A stretch of DNA of 64,000 bases from JAAYVZ01 sp035384965 (GTDB lineage Bacteria; Acidobacteriota; Thermoanaerobaculia; Thermoanaerobaculales; Thermoanaerobaculaceae): contig DAOOJE010000002.1 of assembly GCA_035384965.1 (NCBI GenBank), positions 124,001-188,000 on the forward strand, read 5' to 3'. The notes under the pieces are model-generated. The model did no database searches. It was not told the DNA's origin and saw only the letters and a list, made by a program, of their open reading frames with translations. Shown here piece by piece: positions 26,189-35,507 of the stretch. A program made the position numbers and the translations under genes. Numbering within the stretch: position 1 is the first letter of the stretch; every line of letters starts with the position of its first letter.

Positions 26189-27592
26189 TCAGTACGCGAA
26201 GTAGATGAACGGCGCCGGGGCCGCTCCGGCGAGCAGGCGGAGGCCGACGAAGACGGCGGCGAGACAGCCGGCCTGCGCCACCGCCGGAAGCGCCACGAAA
26301 GCCTCCTGGACCCGGCTCCACGTCGTCTCCGGGAGCCACTGCAGGGCGTACGTCGCAACGACGACGGCGGCAGCCGCCGGCGGCACGTTGCCGAGGTGCC
26401 AGCTCCCGCGGCCGAGCTGCGCCAGCAGCGTACCGATTTCGCCGAGCGATTGGCAGCGGAAGAACAGCCACGAGAAGGCGACGAAGTGGAACGTCAGCAC
26501 GGCGCCGCCGGTGCGCCGCCAGGGGGCGCTGGCCCCGGCGCGCCGACCTGCCAGGTGCTGGAGTGCCAGCCCCACGCCGTGGAGCACACCCCATGCCAGA
26601 TACGTCCATGCCGCGCCATGCCACAGCCCGCCGAGGGCGAAGGTGATGACCAGGTTGAGGTACGGCCACGCGGTCTTCGGGTCCTTTCCCGGCAGAGCGA
26701 AGAACAGGTAGTCGCGCAGCCAGGTCGAGAACGAGATGTGCCAGCGGCGCCAGAACTCCACGAGGTCGGCCGCGCGGTACGGCGAGTTGAAGTTGTCTCG
26801 CAGCCGCACGCCCAGCACCAGCGCCGAGCCGAAAGCGATGTCCGAGTAGCCGGCGAAGTCGAGGTAAATCTGCACGGCGAAGCCGTAGATCGCGGCCAGG
26901 ACCTCGCCAGCGGAGAACATCCCGGGCAAGTCGAACACCCGGTTGACCAGGTTGAGCCCCAGGAAGTCCGCCGCGCCCTTCTTGACGAATCCCGACGCGA
27001 GCAGGAAGAGCGCCTGGCCGAGCTGGCGGTCGTCGAGCCGCCGGGGCTCCCGCTCGAGCTGCGGCAGCAGCGTCTCGGCGCGGGTGATAGGTCCCGAGAG
27101 GAGGGTCGGGAAGAACGACACGAACGCGAGGTACGCGAGCCACGAGCGGCACGGCGTCTGGTCGCCGCGGTAGACGTCGATGACGTACGAGAGCGACTGG
27201 AACGTATAGAACGAGATCCCGACCGCGAACGCGATGCGCAACGGCACGATCAGCTCGCCGCCCAGCGCCGCGGCTGCGCCGCTCGCCGTCTCGACCATGA
27301 GGTTGAAGTACTTGAAGGTCGCCAGCGCCCCCAGGTTGTAGGCGAGCGACGCCGCGAGCAGCCAGCGGCGAGCGCGCGGAGAGGCCGTTCGCCCGAGCCG
27401 GCGCCCGACCGCCCAGTCCACCGTCACGGTGCCGAGAAGGGCCAGGCAGTACAGGGGGTTCCACGTGGCGTAGAAGAGCAGGCTCGCTCCGGACAGGAGC
27501 ACGAGCGGCGCGCGCCCCCAGCGGCGGGCGGCGAAGACAAGCCAGGCGGCGAGGCCGAGAAACGGCAGGTAGAGTGGACTCGCGAAGCTCAC
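26189..27592 (-). CDS. MBOAT family O-acyltransferase (AlgI-like)
   Basis: A 467-residue polytopic membrane protein of the AlgI/PatA/DltB type that passes acyl groups across the membrane for polysaccharide acylation. About ten hydrophobic segments are visible. Family landmarks are YNLGALATFKYFNL, GISFYTFQSLSYVIDVYRG, FPTLLSGPI, FNSPYRAADLVEFWRRWH and FALGGLWHGAAWTY, with the conserved catalytic histidine at 325. The GTG start overlaps the upstream SGNH stop (GTGA). It is the only acyltransferase in the cluster, serving three SGNH proteins. Confidence 0.93.
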   Translation of the reverse strand: MSFASPLYLPFLGLAAWLVFAARRWGRAPLVLLSGASLLFYATWNPLYCLALLGTVTVDWAVGRRLGRTASPRARRWLLAASLAYNLGALATFKYFNLMVETASGAAAALGGELIVPLRIAFAVGISFYTFQSLSYVIDVYRGDQTPCRSWLAYLAFVSFFPTLLSGPITRAETLLPQLEREPRRLDDRQLGQALFLLASGFVKKGAADFLGLNLVNRVFDLPGMFSAGEVLAAIYGFAVQIYLDFAGYSDIAFGSALVLGVRLRDNFNSPYRAADLVEFWRRWHISFSTWLRDYLFFALPGKDPKTAWPYLNLVITFALGGLWHGAAWTYLAWGVLHGVGLALQHLAGRRAGASAPWRRTGGAVLTFHFVAFSWLFFRCQSLGEIGTLLAQLGRGSWHLGNVPPAAAAVVVATYALQWLPETTWSRVQEAFVALPAVAQAGCLAAVFVGLRLLAGAAPAPFIYFAY

Positions 27593-28908
27593 GGTCGCGC
27601 CTCGCCCCCGGCGGAGAGCAGCGCTTCGGCCAGGAGACCACCCAGCAGGCGGTATCCGCGCTCCGAGAGATGCACGAGGTCACCGGCGGCGAGCCCCCTT
27701 CTGCGCCAGGCGGCGATCGAGCCCTCGCCGCCCATTGCCGCCCTGGCATCCCAGAACGCGCACCCCTCGGCCAGCGCCGCCTCCCGCAGCGCCGCCGTGA
27801 TTTCCCTCTGCCGGCGGCGCACCAGCTCCCGCCGCGCCTGGCGCCGGTGGCTGCGGTCGAACGGGCCGGTGACGAGCACTGCGGCCTCGGGGGCGTCCCG
27901 GTGGAAAGCGGCCAGGATCCGGCGGGCCCGGGCGAGGTAGCTCGCGGCGCTGAAATCCCCGGCGGTCATGTCGTTGGTGCCGTACGAGACGATGATCAGG
28001 CTGGGGCGGGCCCGGGTGAGCAGCACCCGGCGTACCTCCGGGTCGGCGCGCTCGAGCCAGGCCATCTCGGCGCCGTTGAGCCCGAGCGTGTCCACAACCA
28101 CGCCCGGCGTGGTGTTGCGCAGGTCGCCCCCCAGCACCAGCAGCGAACCGCCGCAGGCACCTTCGATCGACAGCACGTGCTCGCCGGGTGCCACCTCGCC
28201 ACGCAAGAAGGCGATGGCCCGGCACGAGCCGGGGACCGGCGGGGCGGAGCCGGGCGCGGTTTCGATCGGCGCGACGTCGATTGTGACCGAAGGCCCGGGT
28301 TGCTCGCCGCCGGGCGTGCCGCTCTCGAGCCCGATCCAACCCGAGTACATCGGCTCCCCGTCCACGCTCAGCTCGAGACACGCCTGGCCGTCCGGCAACC
28401 CGATCTGGACCTCGAAGCGCGAGAAGCGGGCGATGACCGAAGCCGCCGTCGCCCGGGACCTGGGCGCCAGCGCGACCCCGGACAGCCCGACGAAACCGTC
28501 GCCGAGCTGGTGCCCGATGCCCAGCGTCTGCCAGCCGGCCTTCGGACTTTTCGCCCGCTCGTGGTTGAAGTGGCTCCACGGGCGTCCTGGCATGACGAGC
28601 CCGACTCCGGCGTCGCCACCTCGCCGCTGCAGCACCCGGCGCAGCTCGTCGCTCCACCAGTCGGCGGCGACGTGCGAGTCCCCGAAGTGGAGGACGCGCA
28701 CCGGAGCCGGCGCGGGCTCGGCACCGGCGGGCGCGGCGAGGGCCGCAAGGAACGGGCGGAGCGCAGCCGGGTTTTCGATCGGCACTGCGCGCGGCTCGGG
28801 CGCGGGTGTCGGCCGGCGGGTGGGCCGGGGGGCACCGGGCCTGGCGCCGTCCGCCGCCGGCAGCGCCAGCAGCGCGGCGGCCAGCCAGACCGAGACGGCG
28901 GGGGTCAC
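27589..28908 (-). CDS. Exported SGNH hydrolase 2
   Basis: A 439-residue protein with a signal peptide (VWLAAALLALPAADGA) and a proline-rich stretch (PGAPRPTRRPTPAPEPR) before the esterase domain. Catalytic serine S78 is in LHFGDSHVAADWW, the block III asparagine in SYGTNDMTAG, and Asp/His in GDLVHLSERG. Its overall plan matches SGNH 1 and 3, but it diverges strongly outside the blocks, so the three look like old duplicates. The GTG start is behind GGGAGGGCGGAA and overlaps the stop of SGNH 3; its own stop overlaps the MBOAT start. Confidence 0.82.
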   Translation of the reverse strand: MTPAVSVWLAAALLALPAADGARPGAPRPTRRPTPAPEPRAVPIENPAALRPFLAALAAPAGAEPAPAPVRVLHFGDSHVAADWWSDELRRVLQRRGGDAGVGLVMPGRPWSHFNHERAKSPKAGWQTLGIGHQLGDGFVGLSGVALAPRSRATAASVIARFSRFEVQIGLPDGQACLELSVDGEPMYSGWIGLESGTPGGEQPGPSVTIDVAPIETAPGSAPPVPGSCRAIAFLRGEVAPGEHVLSIEGACGGSLLVLGGDLRNTTPGVVVDTLGLNGAEMAWLERADPEVRRVLLTRARPSLIIVSYGTNDMTAGDFSAASYLARARRILAAFHRDAPEAAVLVTGPFDRSHRRQARRELVRRRQREITAALREAALAEGCAFWDARAAMGGEGSIAAWRRRGLAAGDLVHLSERGYRLLGGLLAEALLSAGGEARP

Positions 28909-30350
28909 TTCCGCCCTCCCGCCAGCGACCCGCCTCGCAGGCGTGGCGCCTCCCGCCGCGGTTCCGCATCGGCGCCGGCGAGATTGGTGATGCGGACCCG
29001 TCCCTGGGCATCGCGCACGACGGTGACGCCGCCCGGCTCGACTGGCGGCGGAGGCTCCCCTCGGGCCGCCCTCACGAGTCCTGTCGGCTCGGTGCTGCCG
29101 AGCGCCGTGGGGCGGTCGGCGGCGGCCAGCAGCGGCTCCGGCCGGGCCTCGCGCAGCCGCAGGGCGCTCCGGAACGACCGGGACGCCTTGGTGGCGTTGA
29201 ACGCCTCGACGAGCCCCTCGAGCACCATCGCGGCCAGCCTCGCGTACCCGGGGGCGGTGAAGTGGACCATGTCGGGCTGGATGAGCGGCGGCGAGGCGGA
29301 GGCCCAGCGACGGGCGCTGCCTGCCCCTCCCATGCCGGCGAGGCGGTCCACGAACACCCCGCCGCCTTGCTCGGCCACGCGCCGCTGCGCCGCCGTGACG
29401 GCGGCCACGGCGGTTCCGCGGCCGTCTCCGCGCTCGGGCGGCCCGGCGAGGATCACGGCCGCCTCGGGCCTGGCGGCCCGGATCCGAGCCATGACGCGGT
29501 GCAGGACCCGCTCGTAGGCGGGGGGGTCGAAGCGCGGGTCGCCAGCCTCGTTGGTGCCGAAGGCGAGGATCACGACGTCGGGCTGCTCGATCTGCAAGAG
29601 CTCGGTGAAGACGCGCTCCTCGCACGCCAGGAGCAGCTCGGCCGTGGCGCCGTTCTGGCCGAGCGGGCTGTAGGCCACGCCGCGCTCGTTTTCGAGCGCC
29701 ACCCCCAGCAGTCGGACTGCGCCGCGGCCGCTCGACCGCACCTCCCAGCGATGGGGGCCGGAATCGGGAGCGGCCAGGCGCAGCACGCCCACGCCGGCCG
29801 GACCGTCGAGGCTCTGCACGGCGCAGACGCGGCCGTCGCGAAGGACCTCCAGCACGCCCCCGGCCGGCTGGCGCCAGTACGTGAGGCGGAACGACGTGCC
29901 CATCCCTTGCACCCAGGCTGTCTCGCCGGCCCTGAACGTCTCCAGGTACGCGCCGGCGAGGCCGGCGGGGCGGGGTGGGTCGCCGCGCTGCGGTGCGGTG
30001 CGCCGCCAGCCTCCCGACGAGCCCCCGGCGAGCCCGTCCCGCGCGTGGTGGCGGGGCAGGGGGCCGGGCAGCCCCAGGCCCGCTCCGCCGTCGCCAAAGG
30101 TCCGGCGCAAGGCGGCGCCCACGAGCGCCGCCTCCGGGCCCGAGGCGATGTGCGAGTCACCGAAGTGCAGCACTCGCACGACGCGGCTCTCGCCCGCCTC
30201 CAGGCCGAGCAGAGCCCGTGCCGGAAGGTAGGGAAGGGCCGGCGCGGCAAGCGCGACCGAGGTCGCCCCGAGCAGAAAGACCACGACCCGGCCTGCCGCC
30301 CGGACGGCGGCGCTCGCGGTCCGGCTGGGGAGTGGGCAGTTCGTCGCCAT
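28905..30350 (-). CDS. Exported SGNH hydrolase 3
   Basis: A 481-residue protein with an N-terminal signal segment (VVVFLLGATSVALAAPA). Catalytic serine S66 is in LHFGDSHIASG, asparagine in AFGTNEAGD, and Asp/His in PDMVHFTAPGY. After the esterase domain it has a 90-residue low-complexity tail not found in the other two. The start at 30350 lacks a clear ribosome site, so the exact start is less sure. It follows the ABC exporter by 50 bases on the same strand. Confidence 0.8.
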   Translation of the reverse strand: MATNCPLPSRTASAAVRAAGRVVVFLLGATSVALAAPALPYLPARALLGLEAGESRVVRVLHFGDSHIASGPEAALVGAALRRTFGDGGAGLGLPGPLPRHHARDGLAGGSSGGWRRTAPQRGDPPRPAGLAGAYLETFRAGETAWVQGMGTSFRLTYWRQPAGGVLEVLRDGRVCAVQSLDGPAGVGVLRLAAPDSGPHRWEVRSSGRGAVRLLGVALENERGVAYSPLGQNGATAELLLACEERVFTELLQIEQPDVVILAFGTNEAGDPRFDPPAYERVLHRVMARIRAARPEAAVILAGPPERGDGRGTAVAAVTAAQRRVAEQGGGVFVDRLAGMGGAGSARRWASASPPLIQPDMVHFTAPGYARLAAMVLEGLVEAFNATKASRSFRSALRLREARPEPLLAAADRPTALGSTEPTGLVRAARGEPPPPVEPGGVTVVRDAQGRVRITNLAGADAEPRREAPRLRGGSLAGGRK

Positions 30351-30400
30351 GAGCGCTCGCAACGCTGTGGAGAATATCGGGGCGGCCGCGGCGCGACAAC

Positions 30401-32140
30401 TCACCGCTCGCCGATTTGCTGGCGCCACATCGCGTAGTACAGGCCCTTCTGGGCGAGCAGCTCGTCGTGGGTCCCCGACTCGACGACGGCGCCCCGCTCC
30501 AGCACGTGGATCACGTCGGCGTGCATCACGGTCGACAGCCGGTGGGCGATGAGCACAGTGATGGCATGCTCGCGGCGGGAGACGTCGCGGATCGTGGCGG
30601 TGATCTCCTGCTCGGTGAGGGAGTCGAGCGAGGAGGTGGCCTCGTCGAAGATGAGCAGGCTCGGCCGGCGCAGCAGTGCCCTGGCGATCGACAGCCGCTG
30701 CCGCTCGCCGCCCGAGACCTTCATCCCGCCCTCGCCGAGGACCGTGTCGAGGCCCTGCTCGGCTCGGGCCAGCAGGGCGTGGCAGGCCGCCTTTTCGAGC
30801 ACCTCGGCGAGTTCGGCGTCGCTCGCGTGCGGGTTGACGAACCGGAGGTTGTCGCGGATCGAGCCGGCGAAAAGCTGCGTCTCCTGCGTGACGAAGCCAA
30901 TTTGCGCCCGCAGCGAGTCGAGGTCGACCGCGTCGAGCGAGTGACCGTCGTACAGCACCCGCCCCGCGACCGGCCGGTACAGCCCGACCAGCAGCTTGAC
31001 GAGCGTGGTCTTGCCCGAGCCCGACGGACCCACGAACGCCACGGTCTGGCCGGTGCGGGCGGTGAACGAGACGTCGGCCAGCGCGTCGGAGGTGGCCGAG
31101 TGGTGGCGGAAAGTGAGGTGCGCGAGTTCGAGACGCTCGATGCGCCCGAGGCGAACCGCGGCCTCGGGGCGAGGCTCCTTCGGGGTCGTCATGATGCGCT
31201 CGAAGTTGTTGAGTGACGCCTCGGCCTCACGGTAGGTGTTGATCACCGTCCCGAGTTCCTGGAGCGGCCCGAAGATGAAGAACGAGTAAATGTACAGGGC
31301 GAAGAACTGGCCCACCGAAATGGTGTGCCGGAACACGAGGTAGAGCATGATGAACAGGATCGAGGTGCGGAGGAAGTTGACGGTGGTGCCCTGGATGAAC
31401 GACAGCGAGCGCAGGTAGCGGACCTTCTTCAGCTCGAGCTTCACGATGCGCTCGGTGACGCCGTTCAGCCGTTCGATCTCCTGGTGCGCCAGGCCGAGGC
31501 TCTTGACCAGCTCGATGTTGCGCAGCGACTCGGTGGTGGAGCCGGCGAGCGCCGCCGTCTCGGTGACGATTTGCTTCTGCATCCGCTTGATGCGGCGAGA
31601 GAGCACGCTCGACAGCACCCCGAGCAACGGCATGGTCGTGAGGTAGAGCGGCACGATGAGCCAGTGCACCGAGAACGCGTAAACCGTGACGAAAACGACG
31701 CCGACGATCGTGATGAACAGCACGTTGATCGCGGCCTGCACGAGCTTCTCGACGTCGGTGCGGGCCTTTTGCAGGATCCCGAGCGTCTCGCCGGAACGCT
31801 GGTCCTCGAACACCTGGTACGGCAGCTCGAGAGAGTGCGCGAGGCCGTCCGAGTACATGCGGGCGCCCAGCCGCTGCGTGATCACGTTGACGAAGTAGTC
31901 CTGGAAGTTCTTGGCGACGCGGGACACGAACGCCACGCCGACGGCGGCGCCGAGCAGCACGGCGATGCCCTGCAGGAACTCTCGCGTCGTGTAGAGGTCG
32001 TACTGCGTGGCGTAGTTGTCGATGAGGTGCCGGAAGATGAGCGGGTCCAGCAGCGAGAAGAGCTGGTTGATCGCGGCAAGCGCCAGCGCCAGCGCCACGA
32101 GCCGCCAGTACTGCCGCAAGTACCTCCAGAGAATCCGCAC
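30401..32140 (-). CDS. MsbA-like ABC exporter (fused TMD-NBD)
   Basis: A 579-residue half-transporter that works as a homodimer in the inner membrane. Residues 1-310 are a six-helix exporter domain. The ATPase domain has Walker A GPSGSGKTT, Q loop VTQETQLF, signature VSGGERQR, Walker B LLIFDEATSSLD and H loop IAHRLSTV. It belongs to the lipid A/multidrug/peptide exporter group. Lying just upstream of three SGNH genes and an MBOAT gene, it may export the lipid-linked or polysaccharide substrate that is then acylated (inference). The GTG start follows GGGAGGGC. Confidence 0.9.
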   Translation of the reverse strand: MRILWRYLRQYWRLVALALALAAINQLFSLLDPLIFRHLIDNYATQYDLYTTREFLQGIAVLLGAAVGVAFVSRVAKNFQDYFVNVITQRLGARMYSDGLAHSLELPYQVFEDQRSGETLGILQKARTDVEKLVQAAINVLFITIVGVVFVTVYAFSVHWLIVPLYLTTMPLLGVLSSVLSRRIKRMQKQIVTETAALAGSTTESLRNIELVKSLGLAHQEIERLNGVTERIVKLELKKVRYLRSLSFIQGTTVNFLRTSILFIMLYLVFRHTISVGQFFALYIYSFFIFGPLQELGTVINTYREAEASLNNFERIMTTPKEPRPEAAVRLGRIERLELAHLTFRHHSATSDALADVSFTARTGQTVAFVGPSGSGKTTLVKLLVGLYRPVAGRVLYDGHSLDAVDLDSLRAQIGFVTQETQLFAGSIRDNLRFVNPHASDAELAEVLEKAACHALLARAEQGLDTVLGEGGMKVSGGERQRLSIARALLRRPSLLIFDEATSSLDSLTEQEITATIRDVSRREHAITVLIAHRLSTVMHADVIHVLERGAVVESGTHDELLAQKGLYYAMWRQQIGER

Positions 32141-32209
32141 GCGCCCTCCCGCTCGCCAACCCCTTCTCGAGCGCCGGCATTCTCCGCCCTCCCGCGCATC
32201 GGCTCAAGC

Positions 32210-32290
32210 TCCGCGCCCATCGTGGGGCAACATCGCGCTCGGCAGGTCCTCCGCCTCGATGGTGGGCGCGGACCTCCGGGGCGCGCCGGG
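32210..32290. repeat. Palindromic intergenic repeat, copy 2
   Basis: Bases 32257-32280 equal 4134-4157, and 32282-32290 equal 4159-4167. An inverted partner TCCGCGCCCATCG (32210-32222) matches the repeat apart from a three-base insertion. The element sits upstream of the ABC exporter gene. Apart from this and the terminator below, the 311-base gap 32141-32451 shows nothing else. Confidence 0.55.
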
Positions 32291-32396
32291 TGGGCGGGTG
32301 GTCCGTGGACGAGGTTGTCGGAGTGGTCCCGATTCTCAGCTCTTGGCTTTCGGCATTCGACCCTCGACCGGGCGGGCGGGGCGGCACGGACGAAAC

Positions 32397-32427
32397 GAGG
32401 CCCCGCGCGAGGAGGGCGCGGGGCCTC
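32397..32427 (-). terminator. Terminator hairpin of the repeat-rich protein gene
   Basis: GAGGCCCCGCGC (32397-32408) pairs perfectly with GCGCGGGGCCTC (32416-32427) over a seven-base loop, 25 bases after the stop codon on the minus strand. Only a short TTT follows. Confidence 0.7.
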
Positions 32428-32451
32428 GGGCGCTTCCGATGCAGGGGCTTT

Positions 32452-35277
32452 CTACTCCTTGCGGGTCCTCGCGCGCGCGTCGAGGCCGCGCTCTGCGGAC
32501 TGGCCCCACGCCTCGGGATGGAGGTAGGTGCCCTGCTCCTCCGCCGGCTTGTTCACCTCGGTCGGGATGCGGTGAGCTTCGGCGAACGGGTCCTGCCGGA
32601 CGCCGGTGACTTGCCAGGAGACCTTCAGGCCCGGGCGTCCGCCGGCGATTCTGAAGCGGTTCTTGGCAATCTCCTCCGCCACGTAGACGGGAGCGAACCC
32701 GCCGATGCAGGTGAGCTGGTAACGGAAGTCGCGGTTGAGCGCCTGGAAGTAGGTCGGCAGCTCGACCCACGCCTCGCCGGCGTCGTCAAGGGCGACGTTG
32801 CCGTTGTAGACGTTCATCATGTCGGGGGACTCTACGAACGAGTGGAAGAGGTAGCGGTTCTCTGGGTCGAGCGGGTGGTCGATCTTGAACGAGCCGCCGC
32901 CCTTGGAAAGCGTGCCGACCACCGTGACGTTGCCGTCGAGGTAGGCGGCGGGTCCGAGCGAGCTGTGCGCGTACAGGCCCGGGCTCGATCCGCTATTGTT
33001 CGCGTAGACCGCCGCCCAGGCGTTGCCTTTGGAGACGGCCGAGTAGGCGCGCACGGCGTCGCCCTCGCTGAAGTTGCGGATGGAGGCCGCGTAGCTCTCG
33101 CTCTGCGCCATCACGGCGGTGGTGCCCTCGAAGAAGCCGGCCGTGTTGCCCTTGCCGTAGACGCCGGCATCCTTGTGACCGAGATGGCCCTGCGTCCCGG
33201 CGCCAGAGTTGTACCCGGCCACGCCCGAACCGCTGGCCGACGCCGTGTCGCCCTGCACGCCGAGAGTCATTCCGGAACCGTTGGTCGCCCTGCCGTAGAT
33301 CGCCAGCGAAGGGGCCTCACCGTAGACCCCCTGGCCGTCCACCGTACTGGCGCTGCCGTAGACGCCCCGCCCGGACGAACTCGTTCCTTCGACGCCCGGG
33401 CCGGAGGTGCTGACACCCTTCACGCCGTAGCCCGACACCGAGAGGCCGGAGACACCGCCGGTTCCGCCCATCCCGTGCACCCCGCGCCCGCTGTTGGAGA
33501 GCCCGATGACGCCGATGCTGTTGCTTTCACCTTGCACGCCGTACGACGACGACGAGGTCCCGTACACGCCGACCGACGACGTGGAGCTTCCCTGCACGCC
33601 GTAGCCGCTGTTCGAGATGCCGCCCACCCCCGCGTTGCTCGAACTCTGCCCGTAGACTCCGGCGGCGGAGGACGAGGTCCCCGACACCCCGAAGCCGCTG
33701 GCAGAGTCGCCCCAGACCGCTGGTGCGATCACCGGCGCCAGCCCGGAAGGGCTGCCCCGGCGGCCCTGGACCCCCGCGCCGCCGGCGGACTCGCCGAACA
33801 CCCCCGTGCCGCTGCCCAGGTTGGCGACGCTGAACAGCGGTGACGACGCGGTGGCACTGCCGTTGTAGGGCAGCGTGAATCCGGCCGCGCTCTGCCATGT
33901 TGCAGCGCCGCCGCTGATCGTCAGGACCTGGCCGTTGCTGCCGCCCGCAGCGCTGACCTTGGCCGCCGTGACCGAGGCGTTGGCGAGCTTGTCGGTGCCT
34001 ACCGCCCCGGCGGCGATCTTGTCGGAGGTCACGGCGCCGGCCGCCAGCTTGTCGGTTGTGACCGCGGCGTTGGCCAGCTTGGCAGTGGACACACCCCCAT
34101 CGGCGATCGAGAGCGTGACGTCACCCGAGGTGCCACCGCCGGCCAGCCCCGCTCCGGCGTACACCGCCGTGATGTCGCCGCCGCCGCTGCCCGACACGGC
34201 CTTCCACTGCAGCGATCCGCCGCTGTAGTGCAGCGCCAGGCCCTCGGCCGGCGCGTTCGAGGACGCGATCTTGGGGGCGGTCACCGCGGCGTCGGCCAGC
34301 TTGGTTGTGGTGACGCCGCCGTCGGCGAGGCCGACGGTGTCGGCGCTCACGGTGATGCCGGCGCCGGCGCCGACGTTGAGCGTGACGTTGCCGGTCGTGC
34401 CGCCCCCGGTGAGGCCCTGCCCGGCGGTCACGCCGGTGATGCTGCCGCCGCCCGAGCCACCCAGCAGCTCGTCCTTGAACTGCATCTCGAACGTCGAGGG
34501 GTCGTTGCTGCGGTTGGCGAGCCCCGAGCCGAACGCCACCACCTTGCCGGTCGCACCGGACAGGACCTCCGCCGCGAGGCTCAGGTTGGTGGCGTTGATC
34601 GCGGCCACGAGGTCGGTAATGTTGAACTGTCGGGGCTCGAACGGGCGCAGCGTGTAGTCCTTGGACGCCACCTGGATGCCGTGCTCGTCCTCGGCGCGCA
34701 CGCGCACCGTGGCGTTGCCGCCGGCCACCTCGACGAACCCGAAGTTGTACCGGTACTCGGAGTCGGCCTGGGGGCTCGTCTGGTAGACGCCCAGGATGCG
34801 CGTCGACTCGCCGGCGCCGATCGCGAACGTCGCCGGCACCGCGTTGAAGAACTGACCGACGCTGTCGCGCTCCGGGCCCGTCTCGTCCTTGGAGAAGATG
34901 CGCCCGTTGACGACCACGCGTTCGGTGGCGGTGACGCGGATGGCGCCGAAGCGAGCGCCGGCGATCCCGAACATCGTCGCCAGCACGCTGGTGTGGCGCC
35001 GGGTGTCCCCGGCCGGAATCGTCTCCGAGTAGGTAAGCGGGGAGGTGTTGCTCGTGTTCCGCTCGAGGAACGAGTACTGCACGTTCACCGGGGAGTTGCC
35101 GGGGTTGTGTACCCACAGCGATGTGTACCAGAACGACGTGCCGCTGCCCTTGCCGCTGCCCACCGAAGGCAGGAAGCAGTCCGTGGCGGCGAACCCCGCC
35201 AGGGCCTGCCCCGCTCCGAGGGCGAGCAGAAGCGCGGCCAGCAGTGTGAACCTGAATGATCCGTGTCGGTGTGCCAT
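32452..35277 (-). CDS. Large exported repeat-rich protein (fibre/adhesin-like)
   Basis: A 941-residue protein with signal peptide FTLLAALLLALGAGQALAG. Residues about 30-270 are a beta-sandwich-like head (FWYTSLWVHNPGNSPVNVQY). About 280-470 contain repeats of the type AVTTDKLAAGAVTSDKIA. About 500-730 hold many copies of a G-V-Y/x-G-x-SSS-x-x-GV unit (for example GVYGTSSSSYGVQG), a beta-helix pattern known from phage tail fibres and surface adhesins. The last 150 residues (FKIDHPLDPENRYLFHSFVE onward) look like a conserved terminal domain with a chaperone or assembly role. It is probably a surface fibre; host or ligand is unknown. AAGGAGG precedes the start. Confidence 0.7.
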   Translation of the reverse strand: MAHRHGSFRFTLLAALLLALGAGQALAGFAATDCFLPSVGSGKGSGTSFWYTSLWVHNPGNSPVNVQYSFLERNTSNTSPLTYSETIPAGDTRRHTSVLATMFGIAGARFGAIRVTATERVVVNGRIFSKDETGPERDSVGQFFNAVPATFAIGAGESTRILGVYQTSPQADSEYRYNFGFVEVAGGNATVRVRAEDEHGIQVASKDYTLRPFEPRQFNITDLVAAINATNLSLAAEVLSGATGKVVAFGSGLANRSNDPSTFEMQFKDELLGGSGGGSITGVTAGQGLTGGGTTGNVTLNVGAGAGITVSADTVGLADGGVTTTKLADAAVTAPKIASSNAPAEGLALHYSGGSLQWKAVSGSGGGDITAVYAGAGLAGGGTSGDVTLSIADGGVSTAKLANAAVTTDKLAAGAVTSDKIAAGAVGTDKLANASVTAAKVSAAGGSNGQVLTISGGAATWQSAAGFTLPYNGSATASSPLFSVANLGSGTGVFGESAGGAGVQGRRGSPSGLAPVIAPAVWGDSASGFGVSGTSSSAAGVYGQSSSNAGVGGISNSGYGVQGSSTSSVGVYGTSSSSYGVQGESNSIGVIGLSNSGRGVHGMGGTGGVSGLSVSGYGVKGVSTSGPGVEGTSSSGRGVYGSASTVDGQGVYGEAPSLAIYGRATNGSGMTLGVQGDTASASGSGVAGYNSGAGTQGHLGHKDAGVYGKGNTAGFFEGTTAVMAQSESYAASIRNFSEGDAVRAYSAVSKGNAWAAVYANNSGSSPGLYAHSSLGPAAYLDGNVTVVGTLSKGGGSFKIDHPLDPENRYLFHSFVESPDMMNVYNGNVALDDAGEAWVELPTYFQALNRDFRYQLTCIGGFAPVYVAEEIAKNRFRIAGGRPGLKVSWQVTGVRQDPFAEAHRIPTEVNKPAEEQGTYLHPEAWGQSAERGLDARARTRKE

Positions 35278-35507
35278 GGTCGTGGCCTCCTTCTCGTGTC
35301 GTGCCGCCCTTGGGGCAGCTTGCCATCCCCCATTGCTCGCCGCGTGCCAACCCCGCACGCCGCTCCGGAAAGGTGTCGGCGCGAGTCCGCAAGCATCTGT
35401 ATTGATTGCACTAAAGCGACACGAGCGGCTCCGGGTGCAGGCTCGCGCCCGGCTCGGCGGGTCTCACCCCCGCGACGCCGCCAGTCGCAGCCCTGCGACG
35501 CACAACC

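Noticed and set aside
33300..33700. Tandem DNA repeat or CRISPR-like array in the repeat-rich gene
   Set aside because: The periodicity follows codons of the GVYGxSSS protein repeat and there are no conserved direct repeats with unique spacers.
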